Source: Bradyrhizobium sp. SRL28
GTDB lineage: Bacteria; Pseudomonadota; Alphaproteobacteria; Rhizobiales; Xanthobacteraceae
Length of the DNA: 64,000 nucleotides
NCBI RefSeq assembly: GCF_018596315.1
Contig: NZ_JAHEAG010000010.1
Coordinates: 1-64,000, forward strand
Direction: 5' to 3'
Below, one piece after another: positions 40,756 through 50,093 of the stretch. The notes beneath the pieces are model-generated. The model was not told the origin of the DNA. It was given only the letters and a program-made list of their open reading frames with translations, and did not search any database. The number at the start of each line of letters is the position of its first letter. Positions within the stretch are counted from its first letter, which is position 1. A program made the translations under genes and the position numbers.

Positions 40756-41469
40756 ATGTCGGATTACGATCGAAATGCCGGCGCGCCCGGGCTTCCCGCC
40801 GACGGTGCCGTCGCGATAGACGCCGGCCTGCGCGCTTACATGCTGCGCGTGTACAACTACATGGCCGCAGGCGTTGGCCTCACCGGCGTTGTCGCGTTTT
40901 TGACCTATCAGTTCACCGGCCCTGAATTACTTCAGAGCCCGCTGATGTGGGTGTTCATCCTGGCGCCGCTGGGGCTGGTGTTTTTTATCAGCGCCCGGAT
41001 CAACAAATTGTCAGCGGAAGCTGCGCGAGGATTGTTCTTCCTCTATGCGGCCCTGGTCGGGGTTTCATTGTCGACCATTTTTCACATCTACACGCAATCC
41101 TCGATCACGCGGGTATTCTTTATCTCGGCGGCGACCTTCGGCGCGCTCAGTATCTGGGGTTACACCACCCAACGAAACCTGTCGGGATTCGGGACGTTCC
41201 TGTTCATGGGTCTGATCGGCATCATTATCGCGAGCCTGGTCAATCTGTTCCTGAGATCGAGCGGGCTGGACTGGATCATTTCCATCATCGGCGTCGGCGT
41301 CTTTGCGGGCCTCACGGCCTACGATACCCAGCGGATCAAGGGGATGTACGACCGCGGCGATGACGCCACTTCGGCGGGCCGCAAGGCCGTGATGGGTGCG
41401 CTTTCGCTCTACCTCAACTTCATCAACCTTTTCATGATGCTGCTGCGGCTGATGGGCGGGCGACGCTAA
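40756..41469 (+). CDS. Bax inhibitor-1/YccA family membrane protein
   Basis: 237-residue seven-helix protein of the BI-1 family (YccA/YbhL relatives), linked to membrane protease control or pH-dependent calcium leak in other bacteria. Evident marks are GLRAYMLRVYNYMAAGVGLTG, the helix with SLSTIFHIYTQSSITRVFFISAATFGALSIWGYTT and the C-terminal AYDTQRIKGMYDRG followed by ALSLYLNFINLFMMLLRL. Ribosome-binding site AGGGAGGAAC. Role here not readable. Confidence 0.93.
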   Translation: MSDYDRNAGAPGLPADGAVAIDAGLRAYMLRVYNYMAAGVGLTGVVAFLTYQFTGPELLQSPLMWVFILAPLGLVFFISARINKLSAEAARGLFFLYAALVGVSLSTIFHIYTQSSITRVFFISAATFGALSIWGYTTQRNLSGFGTFLFMGLIGIIIASLVNLFLRSSGLDWIISIIGVGVFAGLTAYDTQRIKGMYDRGDDATSAGRKAVMGALSLYLNFINLFMMLLRLMGGRR

Positions 41470-41549
41470 AGAATGACCATTCAGAAGCGCGGAGCGAATG
41501 GAGACGGGAGAGCAATGGGGATCAATGAAAACAGGGAAGGAGAACTCTT

Positions 41550-42254
41550 ATGTGCGATTCTTGTTCGCAAGCAGATCCCAGCCGTCGGTCGCTGTTGCTA
41601 GGGGGCGCTGCACTCGCAACTATTTCTCTCGTCGGGCGTGTCGCTCAAGCTCAGCCCGTGTCGGCCGCCGACACGCCGGATGCAGCGTTGAAACTGATGA
41701 CCGAAGGCAATGAGCGTTACGTGGCGAACCAGCCGCGCGAACGGGATTTCTCTGCTGGACGCGCGAACCGCGCACTTGGTCAAGCTCCCTTTGCGGCGAT
41801 TTTAAGCTGCGCAGATTCTCGGGTCGCACCCGAGCTGGCTTTCGATCAAGGGCCAGGAGATTTGTTTGTGGTTCGCGTTGCAGGCAATTTCGTAACGACC
41901 GAGGGTCTTGCGAGTTTGGAGTTTGGCGCTGCAGTGCTCGGCACCAAGTTGATCATGGTGCTCGGCCACAGCAGTTGTGGCGCGGTCAATGCTACCGTAG
42001 CGGCACTTCAGAAAGGCAACGATTTGCCCGGGCACATCGCGGATCTGGTGCGGGCCATGAAACCGGGTATTGAAGGGGAGCTGAAGCAAGCCGGGCCGGA
42101 TCTTGAGCAGCGCGCGGTTGTTGCGAATGTACGCCATAATGTGAAGCGACTGGAACAGGCAACTCCGATTCTGGCGGAGATGGTGGCCAACAAGAAGCTC
42201 CGCGTGGTCGGTGCGGTATATGATCTTCCCACAGGGAAGGTTGCCTTGGTCTAG
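41550..42254 (+). CDS. beta-carbonic anhydrase with Tat signal
   Basis: 234-residue beta-class carbonic anhydrase. Zinc ligands and active-site pair visible: Cys87, Asp89 and Arg91 in SCADSRV, His140 and Cys143 in GHSSCGAV. An N-terminal SRRSLLLGG followed by a hydrophobic stretch resembles a twin-arginine signal, so the enzyme should be periplasmic. An AAGGAG lies upstream. Interconverts CO2 and bicarbonate; near the urease genes it could handle CO2 from urea, but a general CO2/pH role is equally possible. Confidence 0.9.
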   Translation: MCDSCSQADPSRRSLLLGGAALATISLVGRVAQAQPVSAADTPDAALKLMTEGNERYVANQPRERDFSAGRANRALGQAPFAAILSCADSRVAPELAFDQGPGDLFVVRVAGNFVTTEGLASLEFGAAVLGTKLIMVLGHSSCGAVNATVAALQKGNDLPGHIADLVRAMKPGIEGELKQAGPDLEQRAVVANVRHNVKRLEQATPILAEMVANKKLRVVGAVYDLPTGKVALV

Positions 42255-42405
42255 TTTCGGATATGGAACGAGTTGAATGAAGTGCCCGCACTCGTTGCTA
42301 GGCATCGAACTCGAAAAAAGCGGGAGTTTTTCAACTGACATAGATACATTTGATTCTTACCTACTTGTCACTGGACACCCGCGCCGTCTGAATTATTGCA
42401 AGGCG

Positions 42406-42609
42406 ATGCGATACTTCTTCCATATCTTTCACGGTGCGAAAGTGTTCCCCGATGAGGCCGGGAACAGGCTTTCGAGCCCTGAACTTGCGATACGTCAGGC
42501 CAAGGTCCTTGCTGTCGAATTGAGCAAGGCTGGCGAGTTCTGTCGGTCGAATCTGGTGCTCGTGTTGGATGAGAATGGCAAAGACATTTTCGGATGCCGG
42601 GCCGCATGA
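42406..42609 (+). CDS. DUF6894 family small protein
   Basis: 67 residues from ATG 42406 (AAGG three bases before the ATG). The pattern MRYFFHIFHG, DEAGNRLSSPELAIRQA and a conserved AVELSKAG end matches the small DUF6894 proteins common in Bradyrhizobium and Rhizobiales, which have no known function. The frame extends upstream to 42277, but those codons are not typical. Confidence 0.75.
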   Translation: MRYFFHIFHGAKVFPDEAGNRLSSPELAIRQAKVLAVELSKAGEFCRSNLVLVLDENGKDIFGCRAA

Positions 42610-42748
42610 CAAGAGGGCCGGAAGGCGCAGATACCTTACGCACGTGATCCACGGTCATGATTAGCTGGCGAGAGCTAAGGGTAAAACCCGATGGCGATGA
42701 GGGTTTATTCCGCTAGGTTCTAGCACCCGAGCAATCCACGAGGGTGTA

Positions 42749-43801
42749 ATGGCAACAGCTCCTTCCAATCCTTCGGCGAGTTCTGGCCGTGAGACCGTTC
42801 TGGTCGATCTCGCGCTGCAGGGCGGCGGCTCGCACGGCGCCTTTACGTGGGGCGTGCTCGATCGGCTCCTCGAGGAATCATGGCTGCGGATCGATGGCAT
42901 CTCGGGCACGTCAGCTGGTGCGATGAATGCCGTGGTGTTGGTCGATGGCTATGAAAAGGGCGGGCCTGAGGGAGCGCGGGCTGCGCTTGAAGAGTTCTGG
43001 CGGCGCGTCTCGCATTCCGCCCGGTTCAGCCCGATCCGGCGGAGCCCAATGGATGTTCTCCTGGGCCGGTGGACGTTGGACAACTCGCCGTTCTTCGTTG
43101 CCTTCGACCTGGCAGCGCGTTTGTTCTCGCCTTACGATCTGAACCCGCGAGGCGCCAATCCGTTACGCGATATACTTGCCGACTGCGTCGACTTTGAGCG
43201 GGCGGCGAAATCTTCAATCCGTTTGTTTGTGACTGCCACCAACGTTCGCACTGGCCGCGGGCGCGTATTCCGCAACAATGAGCTCACGCCGGATGTGCTG
43301 CTGGCGTCCGCCTGCCTGCCGACGCTGTTTCAAGCCATCGAGATCGACGGCGAGGCCTATTGGGATGGCGGCTACTCGGGCAATCCGACGATCACCCCAT
43401 TGGTACGCGAATGCACATCGCGCGATACATTGCTCGTTGCGGTCAATCCTGTCGAACGTCAGGGCACGCCGCGTTCGGCGCGCGAGATCCTCGATCGTTT
43501 GAACGAGGTTTCCTTCAACGCCACGCTGCTGAAGGAGTTACGCATGATTGCACTGTTGCGCCAGGTCGCTGATGCCGGCACCGGCGAGGGGGCCCTATGG
43601 GCAGGCATGCGCATTCATCTCGTCTCCAGTTCCACCATCGACGAGCTTGGAGCTTCGTCCAAGTTCAATGCGGAGTGGGACTTTCTAACCATGCTGAAGG
43701 TCGAGGGCCGTAGCTGCGCGGAATCCTTCCTGACGAAGCATGCTGCGAATATTGGTAAACAGTCCACTCTCAACCTGGACGTTCTTCTGGAACAGGTTTG
43801 A
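42749..43801 (+). CDS. patatin-like phospholipase family protein
   Basis: 350-residue Ser-Asp dyad hydrolase. Oxyanion loop ALQGGGSHGAF (residues 22-32), nucleophile Ser55 in GISGTSAG and Asp206 in WDGGYSGNP are all present. Bacterial patatins act on phospholipids, and some relatives occur with polyhydroxybutyrate genes. ATG at 42749 follows ACGAGGGTGT. It carries no signal peptide, so a cytoplasmic or membrane-associated lipid substrate is likely; specificity is unknown. Confidence 0.92.
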   Translation: MATAPSNPSASSGRETVLVDLALQGGGSHGAFTWGVLDRLLEESWLRIDGISGTSAGAMNAVVLVDGYEKGGPEGARAALEEFWRRVSHSARFSPIRRSPMDVLLGRWTLDNSPFFVAFDLAARLFSPYDLNPRGANPLRDILADCVDFERAAKSSIRLFVTATNVRTGRGRVFRNNELTPDVLLASACLPTLFQAIEIDGEAYWDGGYSGNPTITPLVRECTSRDTLLVAVNPVERQGTPRSAREILDRLNEVSFNATLLKELRMIALLRQVADAGTGEGALWAGMRIHLVSSSTIDELGASSKFNAEWDFLTMLKVEGRSCAESFLTKHAANIGKQSTLNLDVLLEQV

Positions 43802-43822
43802 TGCCATGGACCTTCCGGGCAT

Positions 43823-44296
43823 TCATCGAAGAATGAGATTCGCTACGCCCAACGCCAGATTAAGTCCGATCTGACCTTCGACCGACAACGGCTGCAACGT
43901 TATCGTGCGGCGGGATCCGCCGATCAGTACCTTGGCGCCTAGACCCAGGCCTAAGGCCACGTTGCCGCTGGCACCTACGTAATTTCCTCTTAGCGTGCCT
44001 CGGCCGATCTGGCTGTTTCGTGCAAAAACAGCCCAGAATAGCGTTCCCCCTCTTGTCACGCCAATGTCGACGCCAAGGCGCCTGATCGTGCCTGTGTAGA
44101 CGTATTGTTGTCCCGTTGCGCTCGCAACGAAAATGCATCGCATATCCTGCCGCGAGCCAAGGACCAGTCCGACCCTCGGACCGGTGCTGCATGTCAAGCC
44201 GCCGACTCGAAATGGCGGCCGAGCTTGCGCGGTTGCCGCGCCGAAAAGGACGGTCAGGAATACGCATACAATCGTCCGCACGCGAATGCTGGACAT
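43823..44296 (-). CDS. DUF992 domain exported protein
   Basis: 157 residues from the ATG at 44294-44296. A signal peptide (about residues 1-24, ending in AQA) precedes a DUF992-type domain: VGGLTCSTGPRVGLVLGSRQDMRCIFV, YTGTIRRLGVDIGVTRGGTLFWAVFA and a Gly-rich C-terminus. Members are small periplasmic proteins of unknown function in Rhizobiales. Convergent with the patatin gene. Confidence 0.75.
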   Translation of the reverse strand: MSSIRVRTIVCVFLTVLFGAATAQARPPFRVGGLTCSTGPRVGLVLGSRQDMRCIFVASATGQQYVYTGTIRRLGVDIGVTRGGTLFWAVFARNSQIGRGTLRGNYVGASGNVALGLGLGAKVLIGGSRRTITLQPLSVEGQIGLNLALGVANLILR

Positions 44297-44680
44297 TGCC
44301 GCCCCCGCCAAGAAAATCAGACGCGTGATTATAGAGATGAACTGGAAAGTGAAACCGCGCGCGGTGTGCCGTCGTCTTGCGCAATCAATCCGCATGATCT
44401 GTACTCACGGGAACGAAATCGGGAACTGCCGAAGGCGGCCTGCCGTATAATGCAGAGGTCTTGCGCGCGAGTTGATAGGAAAAAACCCTGACCTCTCCGG
44501 ATGAATACCCCGATTGATCGACATGGCGATTTGAATTCAGATGAGTGTAGGTTTGACGCGCCTCGAGACAAAAGGTGTTGGATAACTTGAAGCGTTGCAA
44601 AGAGCGAAGCGACTTCACCTGACAAATGTTGTGGCTTCTGCAGCGCTCGAAAAAAAGCATTCGGACAAGGGAGAAAACTC
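44297..44680. other. gene-free divergent region
   Basis: 384 bases between the divergent DUF992 and Arg-rich peptide genes. No frame has a start signal or recognisable product. It probably holds both promoters; no operator was identified. Confidence 0.4.
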
Positions 44681-44953
44681 ATGAATGCAATGAGTCGCCG
44701 CGCGATGCTCACGAATGTTTTGCCTGGTGCCGTCGTTGCTATTGCCGGCGTCGGGACGATCGGTTGGGCTGTCGCGCCGGAAGTCGCGGATGCAATGCCA
44801 TTAGCCCTCGCCAAGGGAAATCACGTCAAGGTCGATGATCTGGTGGTGAAGGCTCAAGTCGTTGTTGTTAATCCGGGCCGTCGTCGCCGTCGCCGGCGTT
44901 GGGTTTGCTGGTGGCACAGGGGACGTCGCCGCTGCGGCTGGCGGTGGGTGTAG
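44681..44953 (+). CDS. Tat-signal peptide with Arg/Trp-rich tail
   Basis: 90 residues. MSRRAMLTNVLPGAVVAIAG is a twin-arginine-like signal; after a short linker the C-terminus holds seven consecutive Arg (residues 67-73), then WVCWWHRGRRRCGWRW with Cys76 and Cys85. AAGGGAG lies upstream. Short proteins with the same RRRWVCWWHRGRRRC end occur in Bradyrhizobium and are sometimes called protamine-like without evidence. Function unknown; nucleic-acid or envelope binding are guesses. Confidence 0.65.
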   Translation: MNAMSRRAMLTNVLPGAVVAIAGVGTIGWAVAPEVADAMPLALAKGNHVKVDDLVVKAQVVVVNPGRRRRRRRWVCWWHRGRRRCGWRWV

Positions 44954-45082
44954 TCGCCGTCTTCTTCGCGGTAGTTTCCGTCGCGTCGGGTATCTCAGAT
45001 CACCGGCAGGGTGGCGAAGCGGCGCGTCTGCTCGTTGCCGATAGCCGGGATGAGGTCCGTGTCCGGCGATGCTGCGTGCCAT

Positions 45083-46714
45083 TTACCGCGCGAATACCGC
45101 TGCACCCAGCGCGATGGTCACCATTAGCAACGACACGCCGGCTGCCGGCCACTGACGAAGAAATCTGTCCATTTGTCCCAGCGCCTTGCCCCACGTGACA
45201 GCGATCTGCATTCCGCCATCCAGTGCCACAATGATGTCTCCCTTGGGAATGCGTGGCAACGAACGCCACCAGCGCCACAGCGCAATCGCCAGGACGGCAC
45301 CTAGCAGAACGGGCCAAAGCGCTTTCCATAGCACTGCGGGAGAAAGCGGGTCAGGCAGCGTTCCGCTCGGGACCGTCAGATACAGCGTCCACGGCACGAC
45401 GAGCGAAACCACAGCGGTCGCGAGCCATGGCCAGACAAGTCCTGCGGCTGCCGTCGCTTGCGGATCCTGCGATGCCGACTTCGCGAGGCTGCGCAAGAAC
45501 TGCAACATCAGCAGCGTCGTACCAACCGAAGACAGCGTTGCGATCGTGCTCGCGGGGCCGTCTCCCAGCAGCTCGTCGGCAACGAATTTCGCCAGTGCGC
45601 CGCCTGTGAGCGGGAGTCCGCCGAGGCCCACTGCAATGATTGCCGCGGGCAGCAGCATCGGCCATAGGCGTCGGCTGCCGGTCGCGGCGATCACGCCCAC
45701 GGACAGGAACAGCGCGCCTTTCACCAGGACGTGGTGCGCGGCGTAGAAGGCCGCGGCCAGTGCAGCGCGGCCATCGCCTGCGAGCATTCCCATGCCAATG
45801 ACCGCGACGATGAATCCCATCTGGCTCACGCTTGAATACGCCAACACGACCCTGGGATTGCGTTGCGTGATTCCAATCACGACGCCGTAGAGCGCGGCAA
45901 AAAGTCCAGCGGCTGCGAGTGCCGTGCCCCAATCGGGCAGAGCGGTTTCGAGCGGCAAAAACCGGATCATTCCAAGAATGCTTGCCTTGACGACTGCACC
46001 GCTCAGCACAGCGGAAGCCGGCGTCGGCGCGGCCGAATATGCCAGTGGCATCCAGAAGTGAAATGGTACGAGGCCCGCCTTCATGCCGAAGCCAGCCATC
46101 AGCAGGGCGAGTATCAGATCGCGCTGAGGCGAGGTCGGCAGCGCCGCCGCGGCATCGCGGATCAACAGGCTATCACCCGGGATTTGCGCGGCCAGCAGCA
46201 CGAAGGCCATTAGCAGGAGGCTTTCGGCCAGCAAAGCGAGCCCGATATAGACCGCGCCGGCGCGCCATGCGCTGGGCGTTTCGTGGTAGATGACGAGGCC
46301 GCAGGCTCCGAGCGTGAGCAGCGCGAGAAGAAAATAGAAGCCGACCATGTCGGCGGCCAGAAATACGCCGAGGCAACCAGTCAGCGTCATCAGCCAGCAC
46401 ACCACGAATCGCCCGCGGTTGGGCCGACCCTGCAGATACTGCGAAGCGTAAGCACCTGATGCGATCCATAACAGCGCCGCAACGCCCAGCAGCATGGCTC
46501 CAGGGCGGTCCAGGGCGAAAGTCAAACGGAAGCGTGCCGAACCGATTGCGAGCGAGGAATCGGAGGCGACAAGCAACACCGCGAGCAGCGCCGGGATCGG
46601 GGCGAACGCCAGCAGCGAAGGCATCCGGTTCAGCGCCGGCGGCCAGAGGCATGCCAGGAGCATGCCGAGCGGCACGACGAAGGCGCTGGCCAGCAATGTA
46701 GTTTCCCCAATCAT
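45083..46714 (-). CDS. Mrp/Mnh-type antiporter subunit (second D/A-like, NuoL/M/N family)
   Basis: 543-residue proton-conducting subunit with about 14 helices. Lysine-containing blocks GFGMKAGLVPFHFWMPLAYSAAPTPASAVLSGAVVKASILGMIRF and AHHVLVKGALFLSVGV are those of the NuoL/M/N/MrpA/D family. The start is taken at ATG 46714, overlapping the upstream stop (ATGA); the long open frame further upstream lies out of family. It is the last gene of the cluster and closer to HyfB/MrpD than to full MrpA, whose C-terminal domains are carried by a different subunit here. Confidence 0.88.
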   Translation of the reverse strand: MIGETTLLASAFVVPLGMLLACLWPPALNRMPSLLAFAPIPALLAVLLVASDSSLAIGSARFRLTFALDRPGAMLLGVAALLWIASGAYASQYLQGRPNRGRFVVCWLMTLTGCLGVFLAADMVGFYFLLALLTLGACGLVIYHETPSAWRAGAVYIGLALLAESLLLMAFVLLAAQIPGDSLLIRDAAAALPTSPQRDLILALLMAGFGMKAGLVPFHFWMPLAYSAAPTPASAVLSGAVVKASILGMIRFLPLETALPDWGTALAAAGLFAALYGVVIGITQRNPRVVLAYSSVSQMGFIVAVIGMGMLAGDGRAALAAAFYAAHHVLVKGALFLSVGVIAATGSRRLWPMLLPAAIIAVGLGGLPLTGGALAKFVADELLGDGPASTIATLSSVGTTLLMLQFLRSLAKSASQDPQATAAAGLVWPWLATAVVSLVVPWTLYLTVPSGTLPDPLSPAVLWKALWPVLLGAVLAIALWRWWRSLPRIPKGDIIVALDGGMQIAVTWGKALGQMDRFLRQWPAAGVSLLMVTIALGAAVFAR

Positions 46715-48240
46715 CGCGGCCCAACCATCATTGAATCCGGGCGGCCAACCAGGAGGATATCGACAGGGCCGAGCGCGACCAGACCCAGCAACAGCGACGT
46801 CAGCGCCAACGCCAGCGCCGCTGCTTCCTGATATCTCGGCACAGCGACGCGGAGCTTGAGGGGCTCGCTCGACGGCGCAACTGCGCTCGACAGTACGATG
46901 AACATATAGCCGCTTGTGAAGAGGCCTCCCGCGAGCATCACAATCGCCCACCACCATTGACCGGTCGCGACCGCCGCCTCGAGCAGCAGCCATTTCGCCA
47001 GAAAGCCGCCACTTGGCGGCAATCCAATCAGGGACACTCCACCGAGTGCGAATGCGAAGATCGTCATCGGGAGCGCCCGTGCGGCCCCTCCGAGTTCGGC
47101 GATGCGATCATGTCCGAGCGTGGCATAGATAAGCCCAGCGGCCATGAACATGGCTGCCTTCGCTGTCGCGTGCGATATCGCCTGAAGCATGCCGCCGGTC
47201 AAAGCGCCGCCGCCCTGGAGCTGCGCTGCCGTGTCGAGGGCGAGCGGAAACATCAGGAACAGATAGCCGATCTGCGCGACCGTCGAATAGGCGATCAGCA
47301 GCTTGAGTCGCTGCTGTTGCAGTGCGACGACGCTGCCGAATACAATTGCCGCCGCCCCCAGCGCACCGAACAGTTGTGCGCCGGCTGCACCGAGCATTCC
47401 TGGCATCACGTCGAACCAGAGCCGCACGACGATGAAGAACGACCCCTTCACCACCACCGCCGACAGAACAGCGCTGGCGGCCGCCGGCGCACCGGCATGG
47501 GCTGGCGGAAGCCATAGATGCAGCGGAAAGAGAGCGGTCTTGGCGAAGAGTCCGATGGTCATCAGCGTGGCGGCAACAAGTGTCGCGGGTTCCATACGAA
47601 CCTGCCGGGAGAGCAGGACGATGTCGAGCGTTGCATAGCTGCCGTAGAGCAGGGCCGTTCCGACCAGGTAGAGAATCGAGCCGAGCAGGGCGAACAGCAG
47701 GTATCGCAGCGCAGCCTGCAATGTCTCCGCCCGGCCATCGAGACAGACCAGCGGTACCGCGGCGAAGGTGAGAAGCTCGATCGCGACGTATAACGTGAAC
47801 AGGTCTCCGCCCAGGAAGACCATATTCATTGCGCCCCAGATCGCCATCAGCAGGATCCAGAACGCGAACGGTGCGCGGGCTTCGACGGACCCTGGACGCG
47901 TGCCGAAGTCCGCGTGTGCAAAGATCGCGACCGCGCAGATCACGATCGCCATTGCTACCATCATCGCCGCCGAAAGTCCGTCGGCGCGCAACGCAATACC
48001 GAGCGGAGGTTTCCAATCCCCGACGATGTAGATCAGCGGGTGGCCGCTTTGCCACACGTCGGCGAAAATGATCGTTGCAAGGAAGAGACCGGAGGGCAGC
48101 AGGACGGAGGCAATCCTTTCAGCGTACCGCCCGCCGAGGACGAACGACAACAGAACGCCCGCGGCCGGCAATACGATTGCCAGAACAAGAAGAGCTCCAT
48201 CTGTCGTTGTCGCATCGGGCAAGACATTTGCGTCCGGCAT
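46711..48240 (-). CDS. mrpD: Mrp/Mnh antiporter subunit D
   Basis: 509-residue NuoN-like antiporter subunit. The discontinuous helix and Lys pattern are seen in GLFAKTALFPLHLWLPPAHAGAPAAASAVLSAVVVKGSFFIVVRLWF and SHATAKAAMFMAAGLIYA. Its start (ATG 48240) overlaps the subunit C stop, and its own stop overlaps the next gene, so the operon is tightly coupled. The complex should exchange Na+ (or K+) for H+ in the cytoplasmic membrane. Confidence 0.92.
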   Translation of the reverse strand: MPDANVLPDATTTDGALLVLAIVLPAAGVLLSFVLGGRYAERIASVLLPSGLFLATIIFADVWQSGHPLIYIVGDWKPPLGIALRADGLSAAMMVAMAIVICAVAIFAHADFGTRPGSVEARAPFAFWILLMAIWGAMNMVFLGGDLFTLYVAIELLTFAAVPLVCLDGRAETLQAALRYLLFALLGSILYLVGTALLYGSYATLDIVLLSRQVRMEPATLVAATLMTIGLFAKTALFPLHLWLPPAHAGAPAAASAVLSAVVVKGSFFIVVRLWFDVMPGMLGAAGAQLFGALGAAAIVFGSVVALQQQRLKLLIAYSTVAQIGYLFLMFPLALDTAAQLQGGGALTGGMLQAISHATAKAAMFMAAGLIYATLGHDRIAELGGAARALPMTIFAFALGGVSLIGLPPSGGFLAKWLLLEAAVATGQWWWAIVMLAGGLFTSGYMFIVLSSAVAPSSEPLKLRVAVPRYQEAAALALALTSLLLGLVALGPVDILLVGRPDSMMVGPR

Positions 48241-48581
48241 CAGGAGTTGCCTCTGTCCGTGTCTGTGCCTCCGGGATTATCGGCGCTGAGCGTGGATCGG
48301 CCGGTTTCCTGCAAAAGCCGCAGCACCAGGGCGATAGCCATGGCGGTTGCCGCGAAGGCAACAACGATCGCGGTAATGACCATCGCCTGAGGGACCGGAT
48401 CACCTCCGAGACCGGAAGCTGCGGCTCTCCTGGACACGACGCCGAACACCAGAAACACGCCGCTCCCCAGCAGGTTGAACGCCAGTATCTTGCGTAGCGG
48501 CTCGGGATTTGTGACGAGCCCGTACAATCCGAAGCCCACCAGCGCTGCGCCACATAACCCGAACAATGTTGCAGCGGTCAT
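48240..48581 (-). CDS. mrpC: Mrp/Mnh antiporter subunit C
   Basis: 113-residue NuoK-like protein with three helices: LFGLCGAALVGFGLYGLV, KILAFNLLGSGVFLVFGVV and QAMVITAIVVAFAATAMAIALVLRL. The start at 48579-48581 overlaps the stop of the B-subunit gene (ATGA); longer frames to 49007 are antisense-like. Position between B and D fits Mrp order. Confidence 0.92.
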   Translation of the reverse strand: MTAATLFGLCGAALVGFGLYGLVTNPEPLRKILAFNLLGSGVFLVFGVVSRRAAASGLGGDPVPQAMVITAIVVAFAATAMAIALVLRLLQETGRSTLSADNPGGTDTDRGNS

Positions 48582-49519
48582 TGCTGTTGCACCCGTTCCG
48601 GCGGGCCTGCGGCAAGCAAACCCAGTGCCACACCGATCGAAAGTGTCAGGGCGACTTCCACCGCGACAATCAACGGTTTGGCGTAGCCCGATGGATAAGC
48701 AAGAAAGGCATTCGCCAGCACCATCCCGGCAAGTCCGATGGCAAGGAAAATTACCGGTCCGACGACGACCAGCACGCGTAACCAAGTCTGGCTGATCGAA
48801 GGTACACTCGTCAGGCCTGCGATCATGACAAGGAGCCACATTGCGGCCAGGACCGTGCCGCCTTGGAAGGCACCGCCCGGTTCTTTCGCTCCGACCCAGC
48901 ACATGTAGATTGCCACCACGATTCCCACCGGTGGCAGAAGCTGGGCAAGAAACGTCAGCGTGCTGTCTGGTCGTGCATAGACACGCAGCCCCGGTATTCC
49001 GCCCCACACATTATCCGGCGCCAACGACCAGACGCCGAGCAAAGCGAGTATCAAGACCACTTTCTCGAGTAGCGTGTCGAGCGCGCGGTAAACGAACAGA
49101 ACGCCGGCGACGGGATTGCCGAGGCCACTCTGCGCCAGATTCTCCATCACCATAGGTGCGAGTGTGGGAATAGCTTCGGGCGGGGACAGGATGGCGATTG
49201 CAAGGCCTGCCGCGACAATCGCGCTCAATACTCCCGCCGCAACACGCGCCGGCAGGCTGGCTCGGGTGTCGCTGCCTTTGGCAACGCGCAGGCGCGCTAC
49301 CGCACCGAGCATCAACATGCCGGTCATTCCACCGCCGATCGCCGCCTCCGTCAGCGCGACATCGACCGCAGAGAGCCTAACCCAGGCGATGGATAACAGC
49401 AATCCGTAGACGACGAAGCCGATAACGGCTGCGAACGCTTCGCGCGCAGCGATCGTCGAAGCTCCGATCCCCAGGAGCAGGACGACAAGACCGATATCGA
49501 AAACAGACAAAATGGTCAT
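48578..49519 (-). CDS. fused DUF4040/MbhE-like + MnhB antiporter subunit
   Basis: 313-residue membrane protein. Residues 1-85 match the MbhD/DUF4040 domain (VVYGLLLSIAWVRLSAVDVALTEAAIGGGMTGMLML); about 90-180 an MbhE-like stretch (YRALDTLLEKVVLILALLGVWSL); about 190-305 the MnhB domain (FLAQLLPPVGIVVAIYMCWVGAKEPGGAFQGGTVLA). In classical Mrp these first parts form the C-terminus of MrpA; here they are joined to B. Overlaps subunit G stop by four bases. Confidence 0.87.
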   Translation of the reverse strand: MTILSVFDIGLVVLLLGIGASTIAAREAFAAVIGFVVYGLLLSIAWVRLSAVDVALTEAAIGGGMTGMLMLGAVARLRVAKGSDTRASLPARVAAGVLSAIVAAGLAIAILSPPEAIPTLAPMVMENLAQSGLGNPVAGVLFVYRALDTLLEKVVLILALLGVWSLAPDNVWGGIPGLRVYARPDSTLTFLAQLLPPVGIVVAIYMCWVGAKEPGGAFQGGTVLAAMWLLVMIAGLTSVPSISQTWLRVLVVVGPVIFLAIGLAGMVLANAFLAYPSGYAKPLIVAVEVALTLSIGVALGLLAAGPPERVQQQ

Positions 49520-49809
49520 CCATGTGGTCCCCGTTGTCGAACCGCGCCTGCAATGAGCTGCGCGACAATCGCGCCTGACAATTGGACCAGCAGCCAGATG
49601 CTCACCAACTTCAGCGCGCCGAACGGTCCGTCCGCCTGTGGCAGCAGGCCCAGAACCACAAGGCCAAGGCCAAGATTGTCTACCTTGGTCAGGGCATGCA
49701 GACGCGTCAGCGGGTCCGGGAAGCGGAGCAAACCGACCGTCCCCGCCAAAAGGAAGAGCGCGCCCGCCGAGACGGCGGAAACGGTGAAGATATCAAGCAC
49801 GAGGTTCAT
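49516..49809 (-). CDS. mrpG: Mrp/Mnh antiporter subunit G
   Basis: 97-residue three-helix subunit with the MnhG signature AGTVGLLRFPDPLTRLHALTKVDNLGLGLVVLGLL. It overlaps the fused B subunit by four bases and follows subunit F by 17 bases. Confidence 0.93.
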   Translation of the reverse strand: MNLVLDIFTVSAVSAGALFLLAGTVGLLRFPDPLTRLHALTKVDNLGLGLVVLGLLPQADGPFGALKLVSIWLLVQLSGAIVAQLIAGAVRQRGPHG

Positions 49810-49826
49810 CCGCCGCCCGTTGCCTT

Positions 49827-50093
49827 CTAGACTTCGTTCTCCTGGCCGGACGCGCTTCTAACAAACGCGACGGCGGCGAACGCAGCAAACAGCGCCAACA
49901 GCAATGCAACGTCGACGATCGACGGTGTCTCGGTCGCCGCGGCCAGCAAGAGAAGTATGGCGACGCCACCCGTGCCCAGCAGCTGCGCTGCCATCATGTG
50001 GTCTACCTCGGCTGGGCGCCGAAGAATCACGACCAGACCGAGTGCTACCATCGTCAGCACGAAGCCCGCGGCTCCGAACAGGAAGCTAGCCAT
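49827..50093 (-). CDS. mrpF: Mrp/Mnh antiporter subunit F
   Basis: 88-residue three-helix MnhF protein: LVVILRRPAEVDHMMAAQLLGTGGVAILLLLA and TPSIVDVALLLALFAAFAAVAFVR contain the family's RxP...D.. and D/DVALLL patterns. The stop codon of the upstream subunit E gene overlaps its start. Confidence 0.92.
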   Translation of the reverse strand: MASFLFGAAGFVLTMVALGLVVILRRPAEVDHMMAAQLLGTGGVAILLLLAAATETPSIVDVALLLALFAAFAAVAFVRSASGQENEV

